Assembly: GCA_016858145.1 (NCBI GenBank)
Contig: JAEHOE010000042.1
Location: 496,001-560,000 of the forward strand
From: Edaphochlamys debaryana
Lineage: Eukaryota; Chlorophyta; Chlorophyceae; Chlamydomonadales
Direction of reading: 5' to 3'
Length of the DNA stretch: 64,000 bases
The translations under genes were made by a program, and so were the position numbers. Shown here one piece after another: positions 22,863 through 34,800 of this stretch. Position 1 is the stretch's first letter. The number at the start of each line of letters is the position of its first letter. The notes beneath the pieces are model-generated. The model saw only the letters and a list, made by a program, of their open reading frames with translations, did not search any database and was not told the origin of the DNA.

Positions 22863-25351
22863 ATGGCAGCTGCTGAGGCAGAAGCGGGGGCTGGGCACTC
22901 GGTGCTGGCCCTCCCGACGTCGACAATTACCCAGAGCAGCGCAGCCCAGCTCGTGGAGGCTGTTCTGCAGGACCCACGCTGCTTGGATTGCTACGTCCTG
23001 ATGCCAGGTGTGAATCCCAGAAACCTGCAAGCGTAACGCCCGCGCGGGCGGGGCTCGGAGCTGCGCAACGCTGCCGATCCGGCTGGCCTGGGCCCCGCCC
23101 GCGGCCCCCACGCCGCCCCTTCTCAACTCCAACCCCTTCCCCTCCCCCATCCCCTTCCCCTCCAACCCCTCTTCTGAGCAGCCTCCCAAGAGCCCGCATC
23201 CCACGGCGATGGGGCCGCCAGCACCATCTCTACCCCACAAGGGGGCGCAGTCGTCACGGCGGGCGACATCAATGCCATCGCCTGCCTCTTGGACCGGGTG
23301 GCGCTCAGCGAGCGGCCGCAGCTGAGGTGCACGCCCCTGCTGCCGGCGGCGGGCTGGACGCTAGGTGCGAGGGGAAGGGGCGTGCCACGGAACGGCTGCA
23401 CGCTATGTGCGAGGGGGGCACGCAGGTGGACGATGGCCTTAACATGGGCTTTGGCGAGCCTTTCTCACTCCCCAAACGTTTCCACCCGCGCCGGCCTGTA
23501 GACCGGATCGCGGCGCTACCCCAGCCCGCGGAACTCCTGGTCCTGGAGCCGCCCTCGGGTGACACCACCTCCAGCACCGGGGTGCACATGCAGATGCCGA
23601 TGCATAGCCCAGGGACCGAGTCCACTTCCAGCACAGGAGGCCACGGAGCGTCCTCGACCGCAACCGAAGCCTCGACCTCGGCCTCGGCCTCCCCTAGCGC
23701 CGCGGCCGCCGCGGCCGAGGTCCTCCGCCGGCGGCCCTCCAGCCTGCCGCCCTGGGCCCACGCGCGCCGCCGCAACCCCCAACCGCCCCAACCGTCAACG
23801 GCCCAACCGCCCAACCGCGAGGGTTACGTGACGGATGTGGACGGCGCGCCCGCGCCGCCCGCCCGGGCGCTGCGGTTCCGGCGTGTGGCGGTGGGGGGCA
23901 CGTTCGATCGGCTCCACGCGGGACACGAGCTGCTGCTGGCGGCCACGGCGCTCGTGTCGGAGGGGTTCGTGTTCGTGGGCATCACGGGTGAGCGGCGGTC
24001 GTGGGGGCCGTGGGGAGGGGGCTTGGTAGGATGGAGGAAGGGCGTGGGCATCACGGGTGAGCGGTGGGCTGGGCTGTGTCGCATTCTTGTTGTTGTTTGT
24101 CTTTGTGGGAATCACGGGTGAGTGGCTGTCGTGGGGGGAGTGGGGAGGGAATGGCGGTAGGGCGTGGGGATCACGGGGCAGCGTCGTGTCGTGTTGTTGC
24201 GGGAAGAGGAGGGGGCAGGGAGCAAGGTTCAGACCCAAGGTGGGGGGAAGATGTTAAGGTTTGGGGCAAGCGACGTTGACGGCCTCGCCTGGTTCCACAC
24301 CCCCCTCGCAGCCGACGCCCTGCTCGCCAACAAGTCCCACCGGGAGCTGCTACAGCCGTACGACGTACGGAAGGACGCGGCGCTGTCGTACCTGCAGGCT
24401 GTACGGCCCGACCTGCAGGCGCGTGGGTTGGGGCTTGGGCGAGTTTGGGCCGCGGAGCTGAGGCTACGGCACCCGGGCAGGATCAGTAGCGCAGGACTGG
24501 TTATGCGGAACGCCGGAGAAGCGTTGTCCTTAGCTTTACCGAACTCTTCAGGGGCCCACATTGCGTCACCTCTCTCGGTTGCCCCGGTCCCAACAGGTCA
24601 GCGCAGGGCCCCTGTCTGACCCCAAGGTGCGCAGCTCAAACCAAGCATTCGGGCTGGGGAGCAGGTGCTGCATGGCCCTCATGTTTGCTCCACCACCCCC
24701 TTGCCCCCGGCGGCTTGCCACCCACCCGACCGATGGCGGGCCAGACCCGGACAGACCCCTGCAGGTGACTGGCCCCAACCTACTGACTCGCTTTCCGCTA
24801 CGGCCTGCCACAGGAGCCCACGGCCGCGGAGACGGACCCAGACATGGAGGCGTTGGTGGTGAGCGGTCCGGAGCGGGGCGGGGCGAAGCGGGGCGGGGCG
24901 GGGTGGGTGGGCGGGTGGTATCGGTAGGGTAAACTTACCCGGTTGGAGGACTATCAAGCCCTGACCCTCACCACCCTATATCCCCTCATAAATGTCATCA
25001 TCCTGGATTCCCTTAAACACGTTCCTGAATCCACGTCTTACGTCATGCCGTACGCAGGTGTCCGTGGAGACGCTGGCGGGCGCAACAGCCATCAACGCAG
25101 GACGCAAGGCGCGCGGCTTCCGGCCCCTCACCGTAGTCACAGTGCCCGTGATCGGCCTGCCCCGAAGTGGGGCGGGGGCCGGGGCTGGCGGCAGCGGGGC
25201 AGGCGGGGCAGGGGCGGTGTCGGGGGCGGGGTCGGGCGGTGCGGCGGCGCTGATGGCAGGGAAGCTGAGCTCCTCCGGACTGAGGGCGGCGGAGGCGGAG
25301 GCGCGGGCGCGGGCGCACACAGCAGAGCAGGCGACGGGGCCGGTCGGGTGA
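22863..25351 (+). CDS. Phosphopantetheine adenylyltransferase with CoA-synthase-like N-terminus
   Basis: Seven phase-consistent exons (22863-23007, 23182-23364, 23502-23987, 24312-24418, 24597-24626, 24814-24858, 25058-25351) give 429 residues. The enzyme makes dephospho-CoA from 4'-phosphopantetheine and ATP, the penultimate step of CoA synthesis. The eukaryotic-type catalytic domain starts near residue 236: VAVGGTFDRLHAGHELLL (HxGH nucleotide-binding motif), LLQPYDVR, GPLSDPK, ALVVSVETLAGATAINAGR and KLSSSGLR. The N-terminal SVLALPTSTI recalls the start of animal and fungal CoA synthase rather than the short plant COAD. No dephospho-CoA kinase domain follows. A Ser/Thr/Ala-rich linker joins the two parts. 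The start is uncertain: an in-frame ATG at 22713 would add 50 Arg-rich residues. Exon 3's acceptor (CTGTAG at 23501) was chosen by phase. Confidence 0.82.
23358..23416 (+). repeat. Echo of PPAT exon 2 donor
   Basis: GACGCTAGGTGCGAGGGG at the exon 2 donor is repeated as CACGCTATGTGCGAGGGG 41 bp downstream, with the GGT of the donor changed to TGT. Confidence 0.6.
23974..24178 (+). repeat. Four copies of a PPAT exon 3 end and donor
   Basis: GTGGGCATCACGGGTGAGCG spans the end of exon 3 and its donor. The same edge recurs at about 24044, 24105 (GTGGGAATCACGGGTGAGTG) and 24164 (GTGGGGATCACGGGGCAGCG, donor lost). Intervening G-rich sequence is also repeated, giving units of roughly 60-70 bp. Confidence 0.88.
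24419..24596 (+). other. Probable GC-AG intron in the PPAT gene
   Basis: Joining RPDLQ to VSAGPLSDPK reproduces the family spacing exactly. This requires splicing after CAG at 24418, where the intron begins GCGCGT. The nearest GT (24422-24423) breaks the frame. Confidence 0.5.
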
Positions 25352-26159
25352 CGTACGGCCGGGGGACTGCGGTTCAGAGAGAAGCCGCTTTGCGGTGAGG
25401 AGCCTTCGCAAATGCACCCGAGCGTTTATGCGGTGTTGCTTGCGCTGGACTTGAGGGTACGAGCACAGGGCCAGGTGTACGAGGTGATGTCGCGCAGAGC
25501 CCGCGGGGAGGGTGGCGGTAGTTTGGATGGGGGCTGGTGGGTGAGCGGAGGCCCGGTTGTGGTGAGGCGCTCAGTTGTCCAGCCTTGTGTTGGGCTTTGC
25601 TGGTGTGGAGTACGGGACGGCTTCATGTGTGCGCGGAAGCGTTGTCCCTACACAGCGGCTTGACTGGCGCCGTTGGCTAAAGCACCTGTGTGTGTGTGTA
25701 CTGTACTGGAATGTACGGGAGCCTCACACGGCTGCCCGGTCCGCTGGGGTTGCCTCAATTGCGTGCTTCTCAGCAAGTTGATGGTAGCCAAACAGTGGTG
25801 GGTCTGACGCGCTCTTCCGCAGAACACGCAGGGTGACACGGGCCCAACAGCCCTAGCCGACCCACACGTACACACGCAGCTGCGCCCAGCTCCCCACCAG
25901 CTCCCCACCCCGTACCGCTTCTCCCCTTGTCCTTTGGCAGCAGCAGCCCTCGCCACCCGCGACTCCTCCATAGGTTGGGAGGCTGTGAGGGGTTTGCAGT
26001 CGCCGGGGTTCACGGAAGCGCGGGGGAGCCTCGGGCCTCGGGATGGAGTGACGGGCGGATGCCATCGCGAGGTCGGGCCCAATGTGTCTGGGGCTTCGCA
26101 CTATCGCGCATGTTCCACTGATCACTAAATATCTTTCTGTAGAGCGCAAGGAAAGGAGC
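25352..26159. other. PPAT 3' UTR and FLOE-like gene 5' region
   Basis: No coding exon is supported. TTTCTGTAG at 26135-26143 could be the acceptor of an intron in the 5' UTR of the next gene. Confidence 0.4.
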
Positions 26160-28887
26160 ATGGACGACGACCTCTTCGGCGATCTTCTCGGGAAGCCGAA
26201 GTCCGCAGGGCTTCCTTCAGCGTCCTCGGTCTCCACGCCCGCGAGCGAGCCTCAGGCGAAAGGGAAGCCGCTTCCTGCTGCCAATGGAGCTGACGAGGCC
26301 CAGTCCAGCGCTGCGACAGGACCGGGCGCGACCGACCCCAAAAGTGGAGTCCTCATGCTCACCGCGGAGGAGCTCTCGCACCTGGTGGACAAGGGGGTCC
26401 AGGTCGCCATGGAGGCGACGTTCCCCAAGTTCGTAAAAAGCCTGCGCACGGTGCTGGAGGATGTGTCGCGTCGCATTCAGGCCACCGACGCGACGGTCGC
26501 GGAGCTGCGCGCCGGCATCCATGAGCTGCGCGACATGGTCACGTCGCAGCCTGCGGACTTCCACGTGCGGTTCTCCAACCTGGACATGGCCATCCGCGAT
26601 GTGGACCGGAATGTGCAGGCCATGCGCGACAGGCAGGAGCTACAGGAGGCACAGCACCTCCTGGCCATGATGTCTGACACAGCCCGCTCCAAGTCGCACA
26701 CCAGCAGCTCCGCGGGCGCTGCGCCGGCCGCTGCCGCTGCCCCGGCCGCGGAGCCCGCTGCCTCGGCCCCGGCGCCCGCCCCGGCCCCAGCCCCCACGGC
26801 CCCGGCCTCCGCCCCCGCCCCCGCCGCCTCGGCTCCCGCACCGGCTCCCGCGCCCGCGCCGGCCCCGGCGCCTGCGCCCGCGCCGGCACCCACGGCGCCC
26901 GCGCCTGCGCCTATGCCGCAACAGCCGCAACCCCAGATGGCGCCCCAGCAGTACGGCATGCCCATGCCGCAACAGCCCCAGATGGCGCCTCAGATGCCGC
27001 AACAGCCGCAGCAAATGGCACCGCAGCAAATGTCCGCCCCGCAGCAGCAGATGGCGCCGACCCAGATGCCGACCCAGATGCAGGGATACGCCCCGCAGGG
27101 GTCCATGGGCATGCCCGGCGCTCCGCCGCTGCCGGGGCCCGAGCTCAAGCCGCCCCCGCAGGCGCAGCAGGCACAGCACATGCAACAGCAGATGCAGCAG
27201 GCCCCGCAGCAGCCGCAGCAGCAGCAGCCGTACGGCGCACAGCCGTACCCGTACGCACAGGTGCGGACGGGGTAGGGTCGTGATTCGAGGGGGACACGTT
27301 GCCGCGCGGGCGGGCCCAGCCTGGGCCTGGCCGCTGAAAGCCATTGGCTCCACAGGCCCGGACGGGCCCCGGATGGGAACAGTATGCTCGGGGCCAGGGC
27401 GAGCAAGGATCAGTGGGATGCCAACACTTTGGGGGCCGAGGGAAGCAGTGTAGAGCGAGCCCCCCGCGGGAGCATGGGCAACAGTCAGACCGTTGGGGCT
27501 TAGGACAAGTCTGGGACTGGTGGTGTATACGGGGCCCACCCTTCCACGTGTACACAGCACGGCTGAGTATTGACACGCTTCCTACATCGCCCTTGCCTCA
27601 TACCGGTATCCCTGCCCCCCTGCCCTTCGTCTCCCCCGCAGGCCCCGCCAAGCATCATGCCGCCGCAGGGGGCGCCGGGCCCCGAGCCCAGCCCCTACGG
27701 CGCCCCGCCCATGCAGCCCCAGCCCCAGCCGCAGCAGGGCTACCCGCCGCCACAGCAGTACGGCGCGCCGCCGCCGATGCCCGGGGCGCCGCCGCTGGGC
27801 ATGCCGCCGCAGCAGTACGGCGCACCGCCGGGTGAGGCCTTTCACCTCCTGGGTTTGTGGAGTCGGACCTACGGTAATCTGGCTCTCTCGCTGAGATTGC
27901 GACCCGCATCCGCTCTTTCATCCGGGTCCGGAGATCGGCATGTGCCTTGGGCCTCGGGCTGGGCCTTCGACGCGTTTGCCAAGCGAGTGCATGGCCCCCA
28001 TCCCCATCGACCCCGCACTCAACCTATGCTTGCGCCCTGTCCTCATCAGCCCTCCTCCGCCCTCCTCCACCTTGCCTTCGCCCTACCCCGCAGGCGCGCC
28101 GCCCGTCCCGGCGCCGCAGCCCCAGCCGGGTGTGGTCAGCTACCCCGCGCCCCCCGCCATGCACTCCTACCCGCCCCCGCCCCTGTCCGTGCCGTCCATG
28201 CCGCCCCAGCCCATGTACGGCAGGGCGCCCCCGCCCACCAGCTACCGGGGTGAGCGGGAGGGGTGCCGTACGGGGGCGAGGCTGGGGCCGGGTATTGCGG
28301 TTGGCGGTTTGGGAGCTGAGCAGTTCAGGCGTTGAGGCTTGCCACGTGTCCTAGCTGGGCTTTATCCACACAACGCCCGGACTCCCTCCATCCAGTATAA
28401 CCCTCGCCCCCATCCCGCCTTATCCTTCCCTGCTCACACGAATGCCCCCACCCCGCTCCCCGTTGCCAGCCACAGCCAGTGCGCCCTCCCCGAGCGGATC
28501 CAGCGCCAGCGGGGGCGGCGGCGGCTCCACGGCCTCCCGCACGGTGCCGCTGGACCAAATTATCGCCGACATTGCACAGATGGGCTTCAGCCGGGGGGAC
28601 GTGCTCAACGCCGTGAACAGCCTGCAGGTGGGCGCGGGGGGGGGGCGTGTGGGGGTCTGGATGCGGGGATGTTGGGGGGCTTAGTGCAGCCAGTGCTGGG
28701 GGCAGTGCTCCGAATGCGGCTGCAGGGCTAGCCCACACCTTGCAGCGCGCAGCCAGCCAGCCCTGACGCCAAAGCCCCCTGCTACCAGTACCCTTGGGTT
28801 ACCCATCCGATCCCGCATTCTGCCCCCCAGGCCAGCGGCAAGGCGCTGGACCTCAACACCATCATCGACAAGCTCACGCGGGGGTGA
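26160..28887 (+). CDS. FLOE-like DUF1421 protein (coiled coil, Pro/Ala/Gln-rich, C-terminal UBA-like)
   Basis: Five exons (26160-27260, 27642-27831, 28094-28249, 28470-28627, 28831-28887) give 553 residues. Residues 68-172 form a coiled coil whose tail VQAMRDRQELQEAQHLLAMM matches the corresponding helix of Arabidopsis FLOE1. Residues about 185-480 are disordered: a Pro-Ala run, then Gln/Met/Pro and repeated QQYGAPP-type units. The end (about 508-553) is a DUF1421 domain: LDQIIADIAQMGFSRGDVLN and ASGKALDLNTIIDKL, a UBA-like fold. FLOE1 is a plant protein that forms water-dependent condensates and controls seed germination. Condensate formation here is inferred from architecture only. I chose the ATG at 26160, just before the acidic MDDDLFGDLLG; an in-frame extension upstream begins at 26082. 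Confidence 0.8.
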
Positions 28888-29814
28888 GGCAGCCGGCAGG
28901 GGGCTGCAGGTGGAGGCCGAGTCACGTGACAGCAGGAGGCGGCTGGAGGCAGCTGGAGGCGGTGCAGTCATGAGCTCACACGGGGTGGAGGCAAGTGGCG
29001 GCAGGAGGTAGCGGGCGGCGGCTGGAGGCGGCGGAGTCACAACCCCGCTTGCACGGGGTGGAGGCGACGAGGCGCTGAAGCCGGAGGCGACGATGGGAGG
29101 CGGCAGGAGGGCCGCTGAGTGGAGTTCAAGCGGCGGTAAGGGCGTCCACAGCAGGCGATGGAGCCAGGGCATGTCGGCGGAATGACGCAGGCCGGCGCAA
29201 GGAGGCTGGCGGAGATGGGGGAAGTTATCGGTCGCACTTGGGGGGCGGAGGCTGGTCGGGTGGGGCGTTCTCTGCTCGAGGGCGGCAGGCTTGTATCAAG
29301 AAGCGACGGGGGTATGCCGCATGCGCAGGGTGTGGGAGATGGGATGCTCTGCAGCGGTGGGATGCGGTTTGTTGAGGGGTACCCCACGGGGGCTTCATTA
29401 GGCTCTGACGGGGCTGTCGGAGATGCCGGTAACCAAGTCGTGCTCTGGGCATTGGGGGACCGGAGCGCAGCAGCTGGGGTGCAGGGGAGAGGAAGCGGGT
29501 ACACACAGAGGAGCATATCCGCCAGGAGAAGCACGGGGTGGGCATACGATGAGAGTCGGGGGTATGAGTGTGCGGGGGGGGAGAGCTGCCTTTCCCTACT
29601 TCCCTAAAGTGTGTTAAATTGGCAGGCTTTGCAACGGGGTTCGTAGGTTTCTGTATTCGAGGGCCAAACCTGAGGTGTCTGGTGGCATCTGTGCGGGTGG
29701 CAACTTTGCGGGTGTAGCCCAGCAAGGGCAAGGGCTGTACACTGGACAAGGGTGGGCGAAGGCCCCCCACACCGGGCGCCGCGCAGGACGGCGCTGGCAC
29801 TGTATGCTGACGCA

Positions 29815-29819
29815 TGTAA
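29815..29819 (+). terminator. TGTAA poly(A) signal of the FLOE-like gene
   Basis: TGTAA lies 928 bp after the stop. The 3' UTR would be long, so a missed nearer signal is possible. Confidence 0.4.
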
Positions 29820-30780
29820 AGCCACCCATGTTCTGCGTGCCATCGTGCACTGGGCTGCAATGCACTTTGCTTTAAACCCATACCTCCTGGCCCTTGCCTG
29901 TGCTGGGCCGGGCCCGCCAGGGTGCCGCCGCAAGAGCGCCATGCGCCAGTGCTGTGCCGTGTTGCCAGGGTGCACTGTAGCCGGCGGCTGATAGCCGGCT
30001 GCACAGCTGCAGGTGCGGGCCGAGTTTACGGAACGCAAATTCCCAGGGCCTGCCAACGTTCACAAAGTCTCAAGCGCGCCTCACTACGGTTCAAAGCTGC
30101 TCTCAGTCTCTTCAGCGGACGGTACACCCTCGCGTCAACGAACCAACATCCCGGCCGCTCACACTCACGACGACCCTCCCGCTGCATCCCGGCGGACGAA
30201 GAAGGGAGCGCAGCGCGCGTGTCATCTCAACAAACCTCTCCTCCTACAATACATCCTCTCATAGCCCTCTCCGCCATGCAGTCATCCACCCACGCTCGTC
30301 CTCTCGCCATCGCTCGTGTGCGTCACGCCCTCTGCTCTCCTCGCGCTCCCCCCTCTCTCTCCCTCAGTCCCGTTCCCTCTCGCCTCTAGCCCTCTGCCTC
30401 TCGCCTGCTCCGAACCGTCTGCGTGCCCGTGCCCGCACCCCGCGGACACCGCGGACCCCGCATCCGCTGCCGTGGCCCGCCCGCGAGTGGGCGGCTGCAG
30501 GGGTACCGCCCCGCCGCCTGAAGGTTTCGAGACCTCACCACAGCCACGTCTCTAAGCCCGCCCAAGGATGCGGCCCCCTGCTCTCCACTCTCCACCGCTC
30601 CACGCCGACACCGGCGCCGGCACAGCCCTACGAATTGGCGTGTCTAGATGCACTCATGTTGCTTAAGTTAGAGTCAGAACACTCTTGCGGCCCTGGCACG
30701 CGCTGGACGGCCGGCGGACGCCGGCACTCTGGCGGGCTCCACGCCGGCTCGGCCGCACGGATGTGGCTTTCATGCCAGAT

Positions 30781-31786
30781 CCAGGTTCCAGATCCAGACC
30801 CGCGTCGGGAGCTACATCCAGGAGCTGGATCCGCATCGCTTGAGCGCCTGCATGCTGCTCCTGCCAGCGGCGGTCAGGGGCGGCCGTGCCCCGCGTCAGC
30901 CGGCTTGGCTGCCCCCCGCTAGCCCCCGCTGGTGCCTCCTGCGCCCGTACACGTCACTTGCCAGGCACTCCGCCGCAATCGCCGTGGCGACAACCGCCAC
31001 CCAGGCCCCGCGGCGTGGGTGGCCCCGCCCGCAGCCCCGCCCCGAGCTGGACCCCGGGCATATGGATCCGGATCCGGATCCGGATTCGGGCCTTTCCGGG
31101 CACTCCACGGCCCTGCCTTGAGCGAGCTGGATGCCCCTGGGGCACCCTCGGGCACCCCCGGGCACCCCCGGGCGTGGATGGCGCCCCCCGCAACCCGGCT
31201 TCGTGCTAGCCTCCCCGGCGAGTGCGGCCAGCCAGGTTGACCCCCTTGCTTGCCAAGGGCTCAGGGGCCCAGGGCTCAGCCCTCGTCACCACCAGGCCGC
31301 CGCTGGCGCCGCCACTGCTGCTGCGGCCGCCGCCACTCTCGAGGCCCCGTCGCTGCCGTACCGGTGCTACCTCCCCAGATCCAGTTCCGGATCCAGGTTC
31401 GGATTCGGGCCTCGTCTGCAGGGCCCGAGGGCTGGAGCCCTGACCCCGCGCCGCCCCGGTCACCGCTCGTGCGGGCCCCCGCCACCCCCGCCCAAGCCCT
31501 GCCCCCGGTGCGGCGGCCGCGGGCTCCACTTGTGCCCCGCCGTTCGTGACGGACCTCTCCGCCGCTGCCGCTGCCGCTGCCGCCGTCGCCTCCGCCACCG
31601 GACTTTCTCTGCCGCCGCCTCCACCCTTGCCACGCCACGGAAGGCTCCGCCGCCGCCGCCGCCGCCACTGTGCCGGCGGCGGGCGCCAGCGGGCGGGGGC
31701 GCAGCGTGAGGCCTCCGTACTTGCGCTGCGGCATTGCCCTCGGGACACGGCTGGATCCAGATCCAGATCCACTTCCAGATCCAAGA
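30781..31786. repeat. Clusters of GGATCC/CCAGATCC hexamers
   Basis: Short arrays at 30781-30830, 31064-31088, 31376-31408 and 31750-31785 consist of GGATCC-type hexamers, spaced about 290-370 bp apart. The same hexamer occurs in coding DNA of NRDE2 (2221-2262, Ser-Gly repeats) and at 32864. Confidence 0.6.
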
Positions 31787-31802
31787 AGGCTGCCCTGGGC
31801 CC

Positions 31803-34800
31803 TCACAGGATGATGAAGTCCATGGTCTCAGGGGGGAGGTTGAAGGGGTGGCTCAGGACCTGGGGGGGGGGGGGAGGATTGGGAGGGAGAAGTGGGGGCA
31901 GTCGGAGACAGGGCCATGCGAAGGGTCACAAAGGACTCGGGACGAAGCCATGGTAAGGGGGGGAGGGGGAGGTCAAAGCGAGGGCAGGGAGTCACATGGC
32001 CAGGCGAGGGGGCGGATCAAGGGGTGAGGCAAGGGCATGCGGCGAACGACGGTAGTGGCACCAGACCGGCGCTTAGAGCGACCCTCCGCCTCGTGTGTCA
32101 GCCCTCGTCATCGTCTGTGTGCCCCCAGCCCCCAGCCTGCAGCCAGCCGCCGCACTAACATGCTCCCACCCACCCCCTGCTGACTACACCCTGTCCTACC
32201 CCACCAACGCACCCTGTTCTACCCCCCCCCCCCCCCCAGCTCCCAACTGTTCCCTCCTAGCCAGGACCTCCCCCCCCCCAGCTGCCCCCACCTGCTCCCA
32301 CGGCACGACCCCCCCCCCCCTTCCGCCGTAGCGTAGCAGCCATGCGCCCAACCCCTTCCATCCCTTTTACCTCCGCCCAACCCTTTCTACCCCTCCCAGG
32401 TATCCCCCCCAAGCTGCCCCCACCTGCTCCCAAGGCACGAACACGCACGGCGCCGTTCCCCGGGAGTGGGCCTTGGCCCCCGGGGGGGCAGCGCCCAGGT
32501 CTTGGTCTGAGGGGTGGGCGGGTGAAAGGATGCACCAAGGTCGGGCGAGGGCCCTCACGGTGGCTCCCTCCGACCCCTTCCGTCCGGCTCCTTCCCTCCC
32601 CTCCCTCTCGGCAAGAGCCTCTTCCGCCTTCCCTCCCCTCCACCCGTCCTCTCTCCCCGCCCCACCCCCTCCACCCCACCTTCCTCCTGGTCCTGAGCAG
32701 GGGCCAGGTCCCTGCCCAGCTCCCTGTCGTACGTCGTGATGGACTGGGGGGGGGGTAGTGGATCAGGGGAAGGAGGTGTGTGTCTGTCGGCATATCAACA
32801 TACCCGCACACAACCGCATCCCTGATATAACCTCATCGCCCGAACCTGCCAAATTGCCTGGCAGGATCTGGATCTGGATTGGATTCAGATTCTGCCCGCC
32901 GTACGGATTCCCCACCCACCTCGATGTCTAGCCGGTTGTTGGCCCCCTGCACCGTGGACCGCAGCACCAGGCGGCAGCGCAGCTCGGTGCCCGAGGAGTT
33001 GGGGTAGCGCAGCAGGCACAGCACGTGGGTCTTGTCAGGGCCGGACTGGGGGGGTGGAGAGAGGGGGGTGGGCTTAAGGGATGGGGAGGAGGGAAGGCCG
33101 ATCGCGGCTTGCTTGAGGCCGAGGCTGCTGCTAGGCCCTGTAGCCTCCACCCCTGCCCCCGGCGCTTCCCCTGCGGCCGCCGCCCCCCCCCCCTGTCCCC
33201 ACCCTTCTCTCCCCTGCCTCCCTCACCCCTACGACGCACCGCCCAGCCCCGACCTTGCCCCCCCTGGACCAATCCTCCCTTCCCTCCCCCTCCCCTCTCA
33301 ATCCCATCCAAATCGTCCCCTTCCTCACATCAACCCCCTCCCTTACATTAGTCCGCACCCTGTGCCCCCCACCCGTACGACCCACCGCGCAGCCATGGCC
33401 TTGCCCATTTGCCCCCCCCCCCTCCCCTTCCCCCTCCTGCCCTCCCCCTCCCTCTCTCACCCCCCCTCTCCTCCCCCCCTCACCCGTACGATGTACCGCC
33501 CAGCCATGGCCTTGCCGCCGTCCCCCTTGTCCGCCGCCACCCGGGCCGCCGCCGTGCCGGGGCCCAAGCCCTGACCCTCCCTGGAGCAGAGGAGGAGGGA
33601 CTTGACCACCTGGGGGGGGGAGGGGGCGGAGGGGGTTGCGGGAGCGTGTGTGTGTATGGGTGCGAGGCCCGCAGGACCTCCCTGGAGCAGAGGAGGGACT
33701 TGACCACCTGGGGGGCGCAGAGGAGGGGAGAAGAGAGGGGGCAGGGAGGCTGTGCGTTGGGAAAGGGGGCGTAGTTTCCGACCAGGGAAGAGGGGGAGAG
33801 CCAGGGGTACTACTTGGAGCAAGAGCCAGGAGGTTTGCAGGCGGGTTGGTGCCACTCAACCACACCCGCCCAACGCCCCCAGCCCCAGCTCCAAAGCGCC
33901 GCCACCCCATCCTCCCCCCCACCGTGGCCAGGGTGTTCCCTCCCTATGTCCCCAGTCTCCCCACCCCCCAAACCCATCCTCCCTCCAAAACCCCTTCGCC
34001 CCCTCCAAAAACCTTGGGCCAGCGCAACCCCCCGGCCAGACCTCCCCATCCCCCCCCCCACCTTGGCCAGGATGTTGGGGGAGGTGCGGTACACGAAGGT
34101 ACCGTCAGGGAAAAAGCTGGGGGGGGGGGGTGATGGGGAAGTGATCAAAGCTGTGAAAAAGCTGGGGGGAAAGCGAGGGAGGGGAGGTGGAGGGCGGAGG
34201 CTTCTAGGAGGGAGTGACCCCGCCTGATCCCTCTTCACTTCTACAAACGATGTAACCATGAATCGGAACCCCTGCCCCTGCACGGATAATGCCACCCGCA
34301 CCCTCCCCGTGTCTCTGAGGCCCCCGACGCCGTACCAACGTGCCCGCTCCCTCACCGGTAGTATCGAAAGTACGTGACCAGGTGTACGGGAGCGGACGAG
34401 CGTTTGAACTCCGCCACTCCCGTACGCACGTACGTGTTGCGGGAGGCGTACAGCCCGTCGAAGCGCAGGTGCGGGTGCGTCACGTACATACGCTTCCAGT
34501 TCATCCTGGGGAGTGGATGCGGGATGGATGCGGGATGGATGCGGGATGGAGGCGGGATGGAGGCGGATGGGGATGAGTGCTGCAGGTAGATGGTGCACAA
34601 GGAGGCTTGACCTGTCAACGAGGGCAGCCGGCCGGTCGGGGCAGGTCAGGGGGTGGCAGGCGTGGGAGCGGGCGGGACGGGTGAAGGGGTGGGGGGTCGC
34701 AGTGATGCCACGTGGAGGTCTGACGGGTCAACGCTTGATGGCAGCCGTAAGGAGCGGGGCTGCAGTCCTGTGCCCGTGGTTCCCAAACCCGTCTCAGAGC

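Larger units (their letters stand above)
28888..31802. other. 2.9-kb convergent intergenic region
   Basis: This lies between two convergent genes and contains the FLOE-like 3' UTR with its TGTAA at 29815. I recognise no protein. An ATG at 30276 in CCGCCATG context opens a 37-codon frame with no support. Bases 30780-31790 contain four clusters of GGATCC/CCAGAT hexamers. Confidence 0.4.

Noticed and set aside
26082..26159. Upstream in-frame start for the FLOE-like protein
   Set aside because: The extension crosses a likely TTTCTGTAG acceptor and has no conserved character. The ATG at 26160 opens a well-formed acidic N-terminus.
30276..30390. Possible gene start (ATG in CCGCCATG context)
   Set aside because: The frame is 37 codons with no recognisable continuation exon. 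It could be a leader or transit peptide, but nothing supports it.
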